Positions 40,863 to 49,565 of a stretch of DNA of 64,000 nt are shown one piece after another. The stretch's first letter is position 1. Each line of letters opens with the position of its first letter. Below the pieces are notes generated by a model. It made no database searches and was not told the origin of the DNA. It saw only the letters and a program-made list of their open reading frames with translations. Made by a program: the position numbers and the translations under genes. The stretch is from Lentisphaeria bacterium (lineage in GTDB: Bacteria; Verrucomicrobiota; Lentisphaeria; Oligosphaerales; Oligosphaeraceae), in contig JAEEYQ010000011.1 of assembly GCA_016288215.1 (NCBI GenBank), positions 62,001 through 126,000 on the forward strand, written 5' to 3'.

Positions 40863-41699
40863 ATGAACACCGCTTTTCCGGTACTGGAGAACGACTGCCT
40901 CCGCGTCGTCATCGACCCCAACCACGGCGGCCGGGTCATTCATTTTTTCGACAAGAGGCGCCAGGCGGAACAGCTGTGGTATGATTCCACCCGACTGCCT
41001 GTGAATCCCGCGTTGGACTACGACGGGAATTTCGCCGGCGGCATGGACGAACTGCTGCCCAACGACCCGCCGGAAGACGGCTTTCCCGACCATGGCGAGC
41101 TGTGGACGCTGCCGCTGACATGGGAGATGTCAGATTATAACTTATTGATGCAGAATAGATTACAAATTAGCCAGCTAAGCTACCGCCGCGAAATGCATCT
41201 GGAGGACAACGCATTGGTCTCCACCTATCGCATTGAAAACACATCCGACCGACCGCTGGACTTCCTGTGGAAACTCCATGCCGCCCTTCGCATTGAGGAG
41301 GGCGATATGCTGGAGGCCCCCGCCCGCTGCGTTCAGGCGGCTGACCCCGGCGACTGGTCCGCCGCCGCCCACGGCATGCCGCGGCAATGGCCTGGGAAAT
41401 ATGCAATTCCTTGTATGGACGGCACTTCTGATTTCTTCTATCTGACGGATTTGACCGCCGGCAAGCTATGGCTGCACCGCAAAGACGGCGGCGTCTTCCG
41501 TTGCGACTTTGACATGGCAATTTTCCCCTGCGCATGGATTTTTGCTAGCTACGGCCGTCTGAACGATTCACAAACCCTTATCATGGAACCCTGTACGAAT
41601 TATCCGGGCACCTTGGCGGAGGCGCGGCGGAGCAAGGTCTGCGCCCATCTGGAGCCGGGAGAGACGCTGAAAACCACCGTGAAATGGATAAGTGATTGA
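40863..41699 (+). CDS. Galactose-mutarotase-like (aldose epimerase superfamily) protein
   Basis: A 278-residue beta-sandwich protein. FPVLENDCLRVVIDPNHGGRVIHFFDK is the usual start of aldose 1-epimerase-like proteins. DHGELWTLPLTWEM includes a histidine at the expected active-site strand, and a late EPCTNYPG segment may hold the acidic base. GGGAG precedes the ATG at 40863. As the last gene of the operon it probably interconverts sugar anomers for the dehydrogenase. A short AT-rich stretch (41130-41170) interrupts the otherwise GC-rich gene but keeps the frame. Confidence 0.82.
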   Translation: MNTAFPVLENDCLRVVIDPNHGGRVIHFFDKRRQAEQLWYDSTRLPVNPALDYDGNFAGGMDELLPNDPPEDGFPDHGELWTLPLTWEMSDYNLLMQNRLQISQLSYRREMHLEDNALVSTYRIENTSDRPLDFLWKLHAALRIEEGDMLEAPARCVQAADPGDWSAAAHGMPRQWPGKYAIPCMDGTSDFFYLTDLTAGKLWLHRKDGGVFRCDFDMAIFPCAWIFASYGRLNDSQTLIMEPCTNYPGTLAEARRSKVCAHLEPGETLKTTVKWISD

Positions 41700-41700
41700 T

Positions 41701-41716
41701 TATTAGGAATTAGGAA
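41701..41716. repeat. AATTAGG simple repeat at a gene end, copy 3
   Basis: TATTAGGAATTAGGAA begins immediately after the mutarotase-like stop codon. Confidence 0.6.
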
Positions 41717-41740
41717 CGAATTGCCGTTCGTGGCGGTTCA

Positions 41741-41783
41741 CACCTGTATTCCGTGGATTCTATGGATAAAGAAGCTGTTTTTA
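41741..41783 (-). repeat. Partial copy of the interspersed repeat, inverted, before the DUF4838 gene
   Basis: CACCTGTATTCCGTGGATTC then TATGGATAAAGAAGCTGTTT is the reverse complement of the left flank at 44405-44453 with scattered mismatches. The DUF4838 gene is thus bracketed by inverted copies. Confidence 0.5.
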
Positions 41784-41846
41784 ATCGACCCCGTGGGGAA
41801 CAGAACGTTCCCAAAACGGAACAGAGACCATAAAGGACGTACTCCT

Positions 41847-44369
41847 ATGAACATCAACGCGTTACGAAAACAATTGGCATGGTTAGTGCCGTCGGCTACC
41901 ATTGCCGTTCTTGCATTTTTTGTGGCCATGTTGCAGGGCTGCGCCACCCGAAAGGCAAGCACTGTGACGCTTTTTCAAGACAGGCACACCGACTATGTCA
42001 TCGTCCTTTCCGAAGATGCCTCTCCCATGGAAAAGGAGGCGGTCGAGGACATGCGCGAGCTCCTGCGCCAATCCTCCGGTGGCGCGGACTTCCGTATCGT
42101 CTCGCGTCAGGAGGCCGCCACCTGCCGGCACCGCATTTTCATCGGCGACATGCCTGAATGTCGTAACTATTTGAAATTCAAGAAGTTAGAAAACGAAGAA
42201 CGAGTCTGTGCCACCGTGGGTGAGGATATTGTCATCGTGGGCGGTGGCCCCTGCGGAACTGCCTATGCCGTCTATCAGTTTCTGATGGACACGGTGGGCT
42301 TCCGCGCTCTTCACTTCTGGGGTGACATCATCCTTCCGCGGCATGAGCGGCTGGAGCTGCCACCGCTCGCCTATGACCGCGAGCCGGCCTACGTCAACCG
42401 CGAACTGAACGAATACGCCTGGCTTCTGTCGGGATGCCCCACCGCCCCGCTGGCCTTCCGGCGGATGATGATGCATGGGCCTGGCCATTACCCCATCCGC
42501 TGTGTGACCGGCTGCCATAGCCTGAATGCCTTCATCCCCTCCGGCCAGACACTTCCGGGGCGCAGCGGCCCCTATCCACCCTTCCGCGACCGCGCCTACT
42601 TCAAATCGAATCCGGACTTCTTCGGCATGGCCGCCGATGGAACGCGAACCCCCAATCTCCAGCTCTGCTTCTCCAATCCGGATCTTCGCCGCGAACTGAC
42701 AAATAACATCGTCGAATTCATCCACTTCAAGGGATTAGACGACACCCATTGCATGATCGACCTCGGCGCCGAAGACTGCAGCGGCAAATTTTGCCACTGC
42801 CCCAAATGCGCTGACTTCGAGCAGAAATACGGCTGTGGCGGCGGCGCCTTCTTCGACTATATCATTAACGAGGCTTCGCCGTATTTCAAGACTCATTTCC
42901 CGAAGATGAAGATGCGCGTCCTCTCCTACGGCGGCCGCGACCAGACCAAATATCCGCCACCGCCGCAATTGCTGTCCGATGGCCGTCTGCCCGCCAACGT
43001 CGTGCCCTTTTTGGCTCTTGGAACGGACTACTCCAAGCCCATGCGTGCCCCAAGCAACGCAGACGACTACCGCACCCTTCAGGAGTGGGGCGCAATCTCG
43101 CGGGAGATGTTCCTGTACTACTACTTCTCGACCTTCGCACGTCCACTGGTCAGTATCCATCTCTTTGGCAATGTGTTACGCACAACACAGGACTATCGGG
43201 ACGCGGCCAAGCAGAATGTGCGATATGCCTATAACGACTTCCAGCCCATTTTCTTTCAGCTGGACAGCGGTTTCCATTGCCTGCAATACTATCTGATGAC
43301 GCGGCTGTCCAACGAGCCAGAACTCGACGTCGATAATCTGGTCACGGAATACACCGACGCCATTTACGGCGCCGCCGGTCAGCGGATGCGCGACTATTTC
43401 TATGAGCTGGAGCAACTTGGAGCGGCGGAGACGGAGATTCTTGTCTGGAACCCGGATCCGCGAACCGCCACCTACCTCACGCCGGAAAATCTTGTCCGCT
43501 GGCAGAGCGCCTATGACGAGATGGAGACATTGGTCGCAGACAACGCCAATGCCCTTGCCCACCTGCGCTGCTCCCGCATCAACTTGGATTTGATGACGAT
43601 GCTGCTTTGGCAGGAAATACAGGCCTCCGGCGTGCCAAACCAACTGGACTCCGAGGCCATCTACAGCCGCTTCACGAAGGCTGCCAACTATGCTCTAGAC
43701 AAGGCCTTCCAAATCTTGCCGCCGGACGCTGCCTTCGCCAAGGACAATGCCGCCAGCAATCCCGTGCAGCGGGAGCTTGTCCTCGGCACAGGCCGCTTCT
43801 TCCATAACATCGCCGCCGGAGGCAAGCCGCTGCCGCCGGCCTTCGATGCCGTGCCGCTCACAGACATTCGCCAAGTTGTTCCTGTCGCCAACAAGGAACT
43901 TATTCCAGAGGAACCAGAGGGTGCCTTTGGCGTCGCTCTTTTCGGCGAATCGCCAGATGGCCGCGCAACCTACACCATTGTCTGTCCGGCTCCGGCTATC
44001 GTCGGCCAGGCCGACGGAGAGGAAACCCTGCCGCGGCAGCAGCGCCAGTTCACCCTTGTGGAAGGCGGTCCCTATACCTTTCATTATATAGGGCGCAGTC
44101 GCCTGACGCATGCCGCCGTCGTCACCGCCCCCGCCCCCGCTTACCGCACGGAACCCTATATCGGCGGCATGGGCGGCTATGCCTGTGCCTACGTCGGCCA
44201 TCTCTTCGACAACAGCGACCCCAACTGCGAATGGGACTTCTATGTCTCGAACCGACTCAAGGGGGACAAGGTCCTGACTGACCGCATTGTGCTTGTGCGA
44301 GTCCGAGACAACCGCAGCCCGCTCTTTGTGGAAGAGGACAAATCGGCCTCGCTTAAAACGGGAGACTGA
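41847..44369 (+). CDS. DUF4838 lipoprotein
   Basis: An 840-residue lipoprotein (signal peptide ending MLQGC). The N-terminal part (about 40-170) resembles the alpha-glucuronidase-type N-domain (DYVIVLSEDASPMEKEAVEDMRELL, IVGGGPCGTAYAVYQFLMDTVGFRALHFWGD). The middle holds the DUF4838 pattern DTHCMIDLGAEDCSGKFCHCPKCADFEQKYG, with clustered cysteines. The C-terminal 190 residues may be a further sandwich. DUF4838 proteins accompany polysaccharide utilisation genes; the enzymatic role is undefined. AAAGGA lies before the ATG at 41847. A second DUF4838 protein is at 50972-53569. Confidence 0.87.
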   Translation: MNINALRKQLAWLVPSATIAVLAFFVAMLQGCATRKASTVTLFQDRHTDYVIVLSEDASPMEKEAVEDMRELLRQSSGGADFRIVSRQEAATCRHRIFIGDMPECRNYLKFKKLENEERVCATVGEDIVIVGGGPCGTAYAVYQFLMDTVGFRALHFWGDIILPRHERLELPPLAYDREPAYVNRELNEYAWLLSGCPTAPLAFRRMMMHGPGHYPIRCVTGCHSLNAFIPSGQTLPGRSGPYPPFRDRAYFKSNPDFFGMAADGTRTPNLQLCFSNPDLRRELTNNIVEFIHFKGLDDTHCMIDLGAEDCSGKFCHCPKCADFEQKYGCGGGAFFDYIINEASPYFKTHFPKMKMRVLSYGGRDQTKYPPPPQLLSDGRLPANVVPFLALGTDYSKPMRAPSNADDYRTLQEWGAISREMFLYYYFSTFARPLVSIHLFGNVLRTTQDYRDAAKQNVRYAYNDFQPIFFQLDSGFHCLQYYLMTRLSNEPELDVDNLVTEYTDAIYGAAGQRMRDYFYELEQLGAAETEILVWNPDPRTATYLTPENLVRWQSAYDEMETLVADNANALAHLRCSRINLDLMTMLLWQEIQASGVPNQLDSEAIYSRFTKAANYALDKAFQILPPDAAFAKDNAASNPVQRELVLGTGRFFHNIAAGGKPLPPAFDAVPLTDIRQVVPVANKELIPEEPEGAFGVALFGESPDGRATYTIVCPAPAIVGQADGEETLPRQQRQFTLVEGGPYTFHYIGRSRLTHAAVVTAPAPAYRTEPYIGGMGGYACAYVGHLFDNSDPNCEWDFYVSNRLKGDKVLTDRIVLVRVRDNRSPLFVEEDKSASLKTGD

Positions 44370-44427
44370 TGAATGTTTTTTGTAAATGCTCTGTTCCCCA
44401 TGAGGGTAGGCAAAGAACAGTTTTTAA

Positions 44428-44527
44428 CCACAGAATACATGGAATAAACAGATGCGGACTGCCGTATGCACGTGCGGCAGTCCGCGGTTTTTATACCATT
44501 GAAAAGAAATAATCCGCGTTCTGCAAC
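44428..44527 (+). repeat. Interspersed hairpin repeat, copy 2, also a terminator
   Basis: The left flank (AATACATGGAATAAACAGAT) matches copy 1 closely. The 11-bp stem GCGGACTGCCG / CGGCAGTCCGC (44454-44485) differs from copy 1 at paired positions. It is followed by GGTTTTTATA and the right flank AATAATCCGCGTTCTGC. It should terminate the DUF4838 transcript. Confidence 0.75.
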
Positions 44528-44568
44528 GGCAATGCGTTCTGTAACACTCTGAATTAGAGTAATATGCG

Positions 44569-44601
44569 AAGACGGCAGGCGAAGGGGTCGTCTGCCGTCT
44601 T
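44569..44601. terminator. Hairpin after the pseudopilin gene
   Basis: A perfect 10-bp stem AAGACGGCAG / CTGCCGTCTT with a 13-base loop, about 34 bases beyond the pseudopilin stop. T-runs are weak on both strands, so termination is likely but not certain. Confidence 0.5.
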
Positions 44602-44634
44602 GCTCGATTCAGAATGTGATTCTGTTGTTTCCGC

Positions 44635-45384
44635 CTAGAACGGAACGGTGATGATGATGTTGTCCTGAGTGTAGATGGTAGAAGACGTGACGCTGAGTTC
44701 CATCTTCTTCAGGTTGCTTTGGAAGGCGGACAGGGTGGTGGATGAGGCATGGCCGTCCAGGAAGGTCATGTTGCATTGCTCGTTGTGAGCCAGTTTATAG
44801 ATGTATCTGAAACCGGGCTTCAGCTCGCAGCAGTAGAAGGGAGTGCCGGTGCCGTTGTAGTAGCCATCGCCCATGAGGTTGAAGGAGCTGGGGTTCTTGA
44901 TGAGGTTGGTCAGAAGCATGCGGTTCTTCTGGACAAAGGGAGAGCTGCTTGAGGATTGTGTGTTTTCGTAGATGCTGGATTTCAGGCCTTCCCAGCGGAT
45001 GGAGCCATAGATTTCAACCAGATAACGATACGTGCCGTCATCGGTGACCTTCAGCTTGTTGCCGTAGATCGGGCAGGTCGCGATCGGGGACATGTCTTCG
45101 ATGTAGCCAAGGTTCATGAGGAAAGACGCCCAGTCGGCGCCCTTCTTGCCTGTATTGGCGACGCCTTCCAGAGACGTGAAGCCTTCCACGTACATGTTGA
45201 AGCGGCCGCCGAAGTCGTCCATGTACAGGACGGCGGCCTCGCCGTTGTTACGCAGATTGGAGATGCAGTTGACCGCAAGGGCCTTTTGCTTGGCCTTGGC
45301 CAGCGCAGGCAGCAGCATGCCTGCAAGAATTGCAATAATTGCAATCACAACGAGCAATTCAATCAAGGTAAACGTCTTTTTCAT
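44635..45384 (-). CDS. Prepilin-type pseudopilin with H-X9-DG motif
   Basis: A 249-residue protein beginning [20 protein letters not shown], the class III/type II pseudopilin N-terminus cleaved and methylated by prepilin peptidase. The long hydrophobic helix is followed by a beta-rich domain and [12 protein letters not shown] (His, nine residues, Asp-Gly), the H-X9-DG tail found in expanded pseudopilin families of PVC bacteria. Its secretion or pilus role is unknown. No prepilin peptidase or secretion ATPase is adjacent; PilT is at 62654. AAGGA lies before the ATG. It is divergent from the FtsZ-like gene. Confidence 0.93.
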   Translation of the reverse strand: MKKTFTLIELLVVIAIIAILAGMLLPALAKAKQKALAVNCISNLRNNGEAAVLYMDDFGGRFNMYVEGFTSLEGVANTGKKGADWASFLMNLGYIEDMSPIATCPIYGNKLKVTDDGTYRYLVEIYGSIRWEGLKSSIYENTQSSSSSPFVQKNRMLLTNLIKNPSSFNLMGDGYYNGTGTPFYCCELKPGFRYIYKLAHNEQCNMTFLDGHASSTTLSAFQSNLKKMELSVTSSTIYTQDNIIITVPF

Positions 45385-45660
45385 GATGTCATTCCTTCTT
45401 TTTGCACAATGGGTTGTCATTAGGGCACATCCGCACCCTTTCATTAAAATAATAGATATAATAAAATACCCCCCGAATTTTTCAAGTGGCTTTTTGTCAA
45501 TTTTCTGCGAATTATGGAAATTTCTTGCAATCCCCTGATCCTCTTCTTATAGAGATTTCCTGTTTCGTTGATTTTCCCTGAACCTCCTTTATATTTTTAG
45601 TTTGTATTGAATTGGTGAAGCGCCGTCGGCGCGCATTGGCTTAGGGAAAGACGGAACCGC

Positions 45661-46362
45661 ATGGACAGTGAAAGCATCAGGGAATTGAGGCTGATAGGCC
45701 TTGGGGAGCTTGGACGGAAGACGGTCCAGTGGATTTGCCGGACCTCCCATTGGCCCACCAATAATGTCTTTCTGCCAGAGGAGGACGGAGAGCAGGAGGA
45801 GCCGTTCCGCGCATTCTGCGGCGCCTGTTCCGTCTGCATTGCCGTCGTGGGGGTGGAGCCGAATACCCTTTCCCACACGTTGCAGTGGTTGCGGCGGATT
45901 TTCGAAAACGGCCTTCGACCGCTGATTTTGGTGCGTTTGTCGTTGTGGACGGAGGGGGAGCTGCCGCTTTGGGAGTCGATTCGGCAGGCGGCGCCATCGG
46001 CCCTGCTGCTTTCCAACGACGATGTGCTGGGGGGCATGTCGGCGGATGCGGATGCGGACGAGGAGCTGGAGACCCTTCAATGCAGTGCTTTTGCGGCCAA
46101 TGTGCAGGCCGTGGCGACGGCGTTGGCCGCCGCGCGGATCGGCAAAGTCGCGTCCCGCGAAGAGGCCACCGCGGCGGATGGCGGCACGGCGGATCGGCAG
46201 CAGGAGTTTGAGTTTGGGGAGCAGGATCTGGGGATTTTCTCCAAAGACCGGCCCACGTTGTTTCAAGGACAGAATCTGGACATTCCCACGTTCCAGCGCA
46301 GAGGCTACAGGCTGAAAAGCTCCCAACTGCGCAGGGCGGCGGGGACGTCCAACTCTCGTTAA
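45661..46362 (+). CDS. FtsZ-related protein lacking the GTPase signature and T7 loop but keeping the FtsZ C-terminal peptide
   Basis: A 233-residue protein. RLIGLGELGRKTV (10-22) matches the first FtsZ strand-loop-helix. CGACSVCIAVVGVEPNTLS (53-71) aligns with the FtsZ GADMVFVTAGMGGGTGTGA region but has lost the glycine signature. RPLILVRLSLWTEGELPLWESIRQAAPSALLLSNDDVL (86-123) matches the FtsZ TVAIVTKPF-EG-IPND stretch. AFAANVQAVATAL (143-155) fits part of H7. The catalytic T7 loop and C-terminal subdomain are missing. After a linker, GIFSKDRPTLFQGQNLDIPTFQRRGY (191-216) matches the FtsZ C-terminal conserved peptide that binds FtsA/ZipA-type partners. It probably does not hydrolyse GTP and may regulate or compete with FtsZ. 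No strong ribosome site is visible. Confidence 0.8.
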   Translation: MDSESIRELRLIGLGELGRKTVQWICRTSHWPTNNVFLPEEDGEQEEPFRAFCGACSVCIAVVGVEPNTLSHTLQWLRRIFENGLRPLILVRLSLWTEGELPLWESIRQAAPSALLLSNDDVLGGMSADADADEELETLQCSAFAANVQAVATALAAARIGKVASREEATAADGGTADRQQEFEFGEQDLGIFSKDRPTLFQGQNLDIPTFQRRGYRLKSSQLRRAAGTSNSR

Positions 46363-46395
46363 GTCATAACAACTTATCAAGGAGTGGTTTACGTC

Positions 46396-48318
46396 ATGCA
46401 GCAGGAATTACAGAAAATTGCCGAGTTGTCCAGATACTACGGATCGGATTCCGCCTATGTGTTCATGGGCGGGGGCAACACGTCCGTGAAGAACGGAGAG
46501 ACCCTGTACATCAAGCCCAGCGGCGTCGCGTTGGCGACCATCCAGCCGGAGCAGTTCATCGCGTTGGACCGCAAGGCCATCCGTCGCGTTTTCGAGATGC
46601 CGCTTCCGGAGAACACGGACCTTCGGGAGGAGCTGGTCAAGACGGTGATGCTGGCGTCGGTCCGTCCGCTGGGGGCGGGGCGTCCTTCGGTTGAAGCGCC
46701 TGTCCATGAGGTATTTGACTACACGTACATTGTGCATCTGCATCCGGCCATGGTCAACGGCATGACCTGCGCCAACGCGGGAAAGGAAACCTGCGCACGG
46801 CTGTTTCCCCAGGCCCTCTGGCTGGACTACTGCAATCCGGGCTGCACGCTGGCCTTCGTCGTGAAGGAGGCGCTTGCCGAATACAAGGCGGCCCATGGAA
46901 AGCAGCCCAATGTGTTCTTCCTGCAGAACCACGGCGTCTTCGTGGGCGCCGAGACGCCGGAGGAGATCCGCTCCCTCTACAGCGAAATCATGGACACGCT
47001 GGCCGCCCAATACAAACTGGCGGACATCCCGCTGGAGCTCCCGCCCTTTGAGGCGGCGACGGACGATGATGTGCTGGCTCTTGCACCCGCGCTCCGCACG
47101 CTGTTGGGGAATGACAAGGGCCGCGCCGTGGTTCGCTGCCTGGGCAAAGGCGACGCCTTCGGCGGCCCGCTGACTCCCGACCATATGGTCTATGCCAAAG
47201 GCTTTGCCTATCAAGGAGATGAGGTCTCGGAGGCGTCCCTTGAGGCCTTCCGCGGCGCCAAAGGCTATCTGCCCAAAGTCATTTCCATTCAGGACAAGGC
47301 GCTCTTTGTGGCGGCGGATACCCTGAAGGACACCCGCGCCGTGGAGATGGCCCTTGAAAACGCCCTGCTCGTGCAGCGGTACGCCGGCGCCTTCGGCGGC
47401 CCCCACTATCTGACGGAACCGCAGTACATGTTCATCCAGAACTGGGAGGTGGAGTCCTATCGTCGTTCCATCAGCATGTCCAATGGAGGCAATGGACGGC
47501 TGAACAACCGCGTCTGCGTGGTCACGGGCGGCGCCCAGGGCTTCGGCCTCGGCATCGCGGAGTATCTGGCGGCCAACGGCGGCATTCTGGTCATCGCGGA
47601 TTTGAATGCGGAAGGCGCCGCCGCCACCGCCAAGTCCCTCTGCGACAAATACGGAGCGGACCGGGCCTTCTCCGTGGCCGTCAATGTGGCTGATGAAGAT
47701 TCCGTCAAGGCCATGGCCATGGCCATCACGCGCCAGTGCGGCGGCATGGATTTGTTCGTGTCCAACGCGGGCGTGGTCCGCGGCGGCTCCGTGAAGGAGA
47801 CCACCTTCAAGGACTGGGACTTTGTGACCCGAATCAACTACAACGGCTATTTCCTCTGCTCCAAATACGCGGCCATCGTCATGTCCCGCCAGATTGTGAA
47901 CGGCAAGGGACTGTGGTCCGACATTGTGCAGGTCAACTCCAAGAGCGGACTGGAGGGCAGCAACAAGAACGGCGCCTATGCCGGTTCCAAATTCGGCACC
48001 ATCGGTCTTACGCAAAGCTTTGCGAAGGAACTGGTTGCGGATTGCATCAAAGTCAACAGCGTCTGCCCCGGCAACTACTACGACGGCCCCCTGTGGAGCG
48101 ACCCCGTCAAGGGGCTCTTTGTCCAGTACCTCAATTTGGGCAAGATCCCCGGCGCCAAGACGGTGGAGGATGTGCGCAAGGCCTACATGGACAAGGTGCC
48201 CATGCGCCGCGGCTGCCTGCCTTCCGATGTGGCCAAGGCCATCCTGTACTGCGTGGAGCAGGACTATGAGACGGGCCAGGCCATCCCCGTGACCGGCGGT
48301 CAGGTCATGCTGCATTAG
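46396..48318 (+). CDS. Bifunctional class II aldolase / short-chain dehydrogenase
   Basis: A 640-residue fusion. The N-terminal half is a class II aldolase/adducin domain: MGGGNTSVK phosphate-binding loop, IVHLHPAMVNG with zinc-binding histidines, and LQNHGVFVGAETPEE. The C-terminal part (from about 375) is an SDR: VVTGGAQGFGLGIAEYLA, SNAGVVRGG, and AYAGSKFGTIGL with Tyr-x-x-x-Lys, ending TGQAIPVTGGQVM. Related fusions are annotated as rhamnulose-1-phosphate aldolase / lactaldehyde dehydrogenase-type enzymes. The substrate is not certain. AAGGAG precedes the ATG at 46396. Confidence 0.9.
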   Translation: MQQELQKIAELSRYYGSDSAYVFMGGGNTSVKNGETLYIKPSGVALATIQPEQFIALDRKAIRRVFEMPLPENTDLREELVKTVMLASVRPLGAGRPSVEAPVHEVFDYTYIVHLHPAMVNGMTCANAGKETCARLFPQALWLDYCNPGCTLAFVVKEALAEYKAAHGKQPNVFFLQNHGVFVGAETPEEIRSLYSEIMDTLAAQYKLADIPLELPPFEAATDDDVLALAPALRTLLGNDKGRAVVRCLGKGDAFGGPLTPDHMVYAKGFAYQGDEVSEASLEAFRGAKGYLPKVISIQDKALFVAADTLKDTRAVEMALENALLVQRYAGAFGGPHYLTEPQYMFIQNWEVESYRRSISMSNGGNGRLNNRVCVVTGGAQGFGLGIAEYLAANGGILVIADLNAEGAAATAKSLCDKYGADRAFSVAVNVADEDSVKAMAMAITRQCGGMDLFVSNAGVVRGGSVKETTFKDWDFVTRINYNGYFLCSKYAAIVMSRQIVNGKGLWSDIVQVNSKSGLEGSNKNGAYAGSKFGTIGLTQSFAKELVADCIKVNSVCPGNYYDGPLWSDPVKGLFVQYLNLGKIPGAKTVEDVRKAYMDKVPMRRGCLPSDVAKAILYCVEQDYETGQAIPVTGGQVMLH

Positions 48319-48353
48319 GCGGCCAATGACGATGGCCATCGCAAAAATCATAA

Positions 48354-48374
48354 CATATTGATTATAAATAACTT
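48354..48374 (+). promoter_or_regulatory. ATTGATTATAAAT element, copy 3
   Basis: CATATTGATTATAAATAACT sits directly before the butyrate-kinase ATG at 48375, in the same arrangement as the copy at 22769. If it is a promoter the transcript would be nearly leaderless, which fits the missing Shine-Dalgarno site. Confidence 0.4.
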
Positions 48375-49499
48375 ATGGAAAATCAAGACACCCAGCGGCT
48401 TAAAATACTTGTCATCAACCCCGGCTCCACCTCCACCAAGGTGAGCCTTTATGAGAACGAGACGTCCCTTTTCGAGAAGAGTGTCTTCCACGATGCGCCG
48501 GTGCTGCTGCAGTACCCCCATGTGAACGACCAGATGCCCTTCCGGTTTCAGGTCATCATGGACATGCTGAAGGACTACGGCGTCTCCGCGGAGGACATCG
48601 ACGTGTTCGTCGGCCGTGGCGGCAGCGCCTACTCCCAGCCGGGTGGCGTGACGGCCATCGACCAGCGGCTGTATGATGACACCGTGGCGGCCGTGGGCGG
48701 CAGCGAGCATCCGGCCAAGCTGGGCGTCATGCTGGCCTGGAAGTTCGCCACCACGTTTGGAAAGAACGCCTATACCCTAAATCCAACCAACACAGATGAA
48801 TACGCCGATGTGGCCCGCCTGACGGGAATCAAGGGCGTCTACCGCACCTCCCACTCCCATGTGCTCAACCAAAAGGCGGTGGCCGAATTCCATGCGGAAA
48901 AGCAGGGCAAACGCTACGACCAATGCAATTTCATCGTCGCCCACATCGATGGCGGCATCACCGTGAGCGCCCATGACCATGGCCGCATGGTGGACGGCAA
49001 CATGGGGGCGGACGGCGAGGGAACCTTCACCCCCACCCGCATCGGCAGCGTTCCCGTGCTGTCCCTTTTGGACTACATCGAGGCCCATTCCATCCGCGAG
49101 GCACGGCTCATGTGCTCCCGCGCGGGGGGCTTCGTCAGCCTGTTCGGCACGGCGGATTCGGACGTCATTCACGCCAAGGTGGAGCAGGGCGACCCCAAGG
49201 CCACGTTGGTGTGGAACACCATGATTTACCAAATCTGCAAGCAGATCGGCGAGATGGCCGCCGTCCTGTGCGGCAAGGTGGATGGCATCCTGCTCACCGG
49301 CGGTCTCATGCGCTTTGCGGACATCACGGAGGGGATCCAGAGGCGCTGCGGCTGGATCGCCCCCGTGAGCGTGTATCCAGGGGAGATGGAGCAGGATGCG
49401 CTGGCGTTGTCCGTCCTCAAGGCCTTGCGTGGCCAGTCCCCCATTCTGACCTATTCGGGGAAGCCGGTTTGGTCGGGCTTTGCTGGCATTGATTTGTAA
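48375..49499 (+). CDS. buk: Butyrate kinase family acyl kinase
   Basis: A 374-residue ASKHA-fold kinase that turns butyryl- or branched acyl-phosphate plus ADP into acid plus ATP. LVINPGSTSTKVSLYENE is the phosphate-1 motif, FVGRGGSAYSQPGGV and FIVAHIDGGITVSAHDHGRMVDGNMGADGEGTFTPTRIGSVP are butyrate-kinase signatures, and GILLTGGLMRF is the adenosine motif. Length and motifs fit Buk better than acetate kinase. The next gene encodes an acyl-transferase of the phosphate acetyltransferase type. No ribosome site is seen. Confidence 0.92.
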   Translation: MENQDTQRLKILVINPGSTSTKVSLYENETSLFEKSVFHDAPVLLQYPHVNDQMPFRFQVIMDMLKDYGVSAEDIDVFVGRGGSAYSQPGGVTAIDQRLYDDTVAAVGGSEHPAKLGVMLAWKFATTFGKNAYTLNPTNTDEYADVARLTGIKGVYRTSHSHVLNQKAVAEFHAEKQGKRYDQCNFIVAHIDGGITVSAHDHGRMVDGNMGADGEGTFTPTRIGSVPVLSLLDYIEAHSIREARLMCSRAGGFVSLFGTADSDVIHAKVEQGDPKATLVWNTMIYQICKQIGEMAAVLCGKVDGILLTGGLMRFADITEGIQRRCGWIAPVSVYPGEMEQDALALSVLKALRGQSPILTYSGKPVWSGFAGIDL

Positions 49500-49565
49500 A
49501 TTGTTCTATATCAATATATTACGTAATTTCATGCAATTGCGCGCTGCAAAAGAAAGGGATTGAAC

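Noticed and set aside
46408-48351. A 647-codon minus-strand frame opposite the aldolase/dehydrogenase fusion
   Set aside because: Its translation is rich in His, Gly, Ala and Asp with no domain pattern, while the plus strand encodes an unmistakable two-domain enzyme with a ribosome site.
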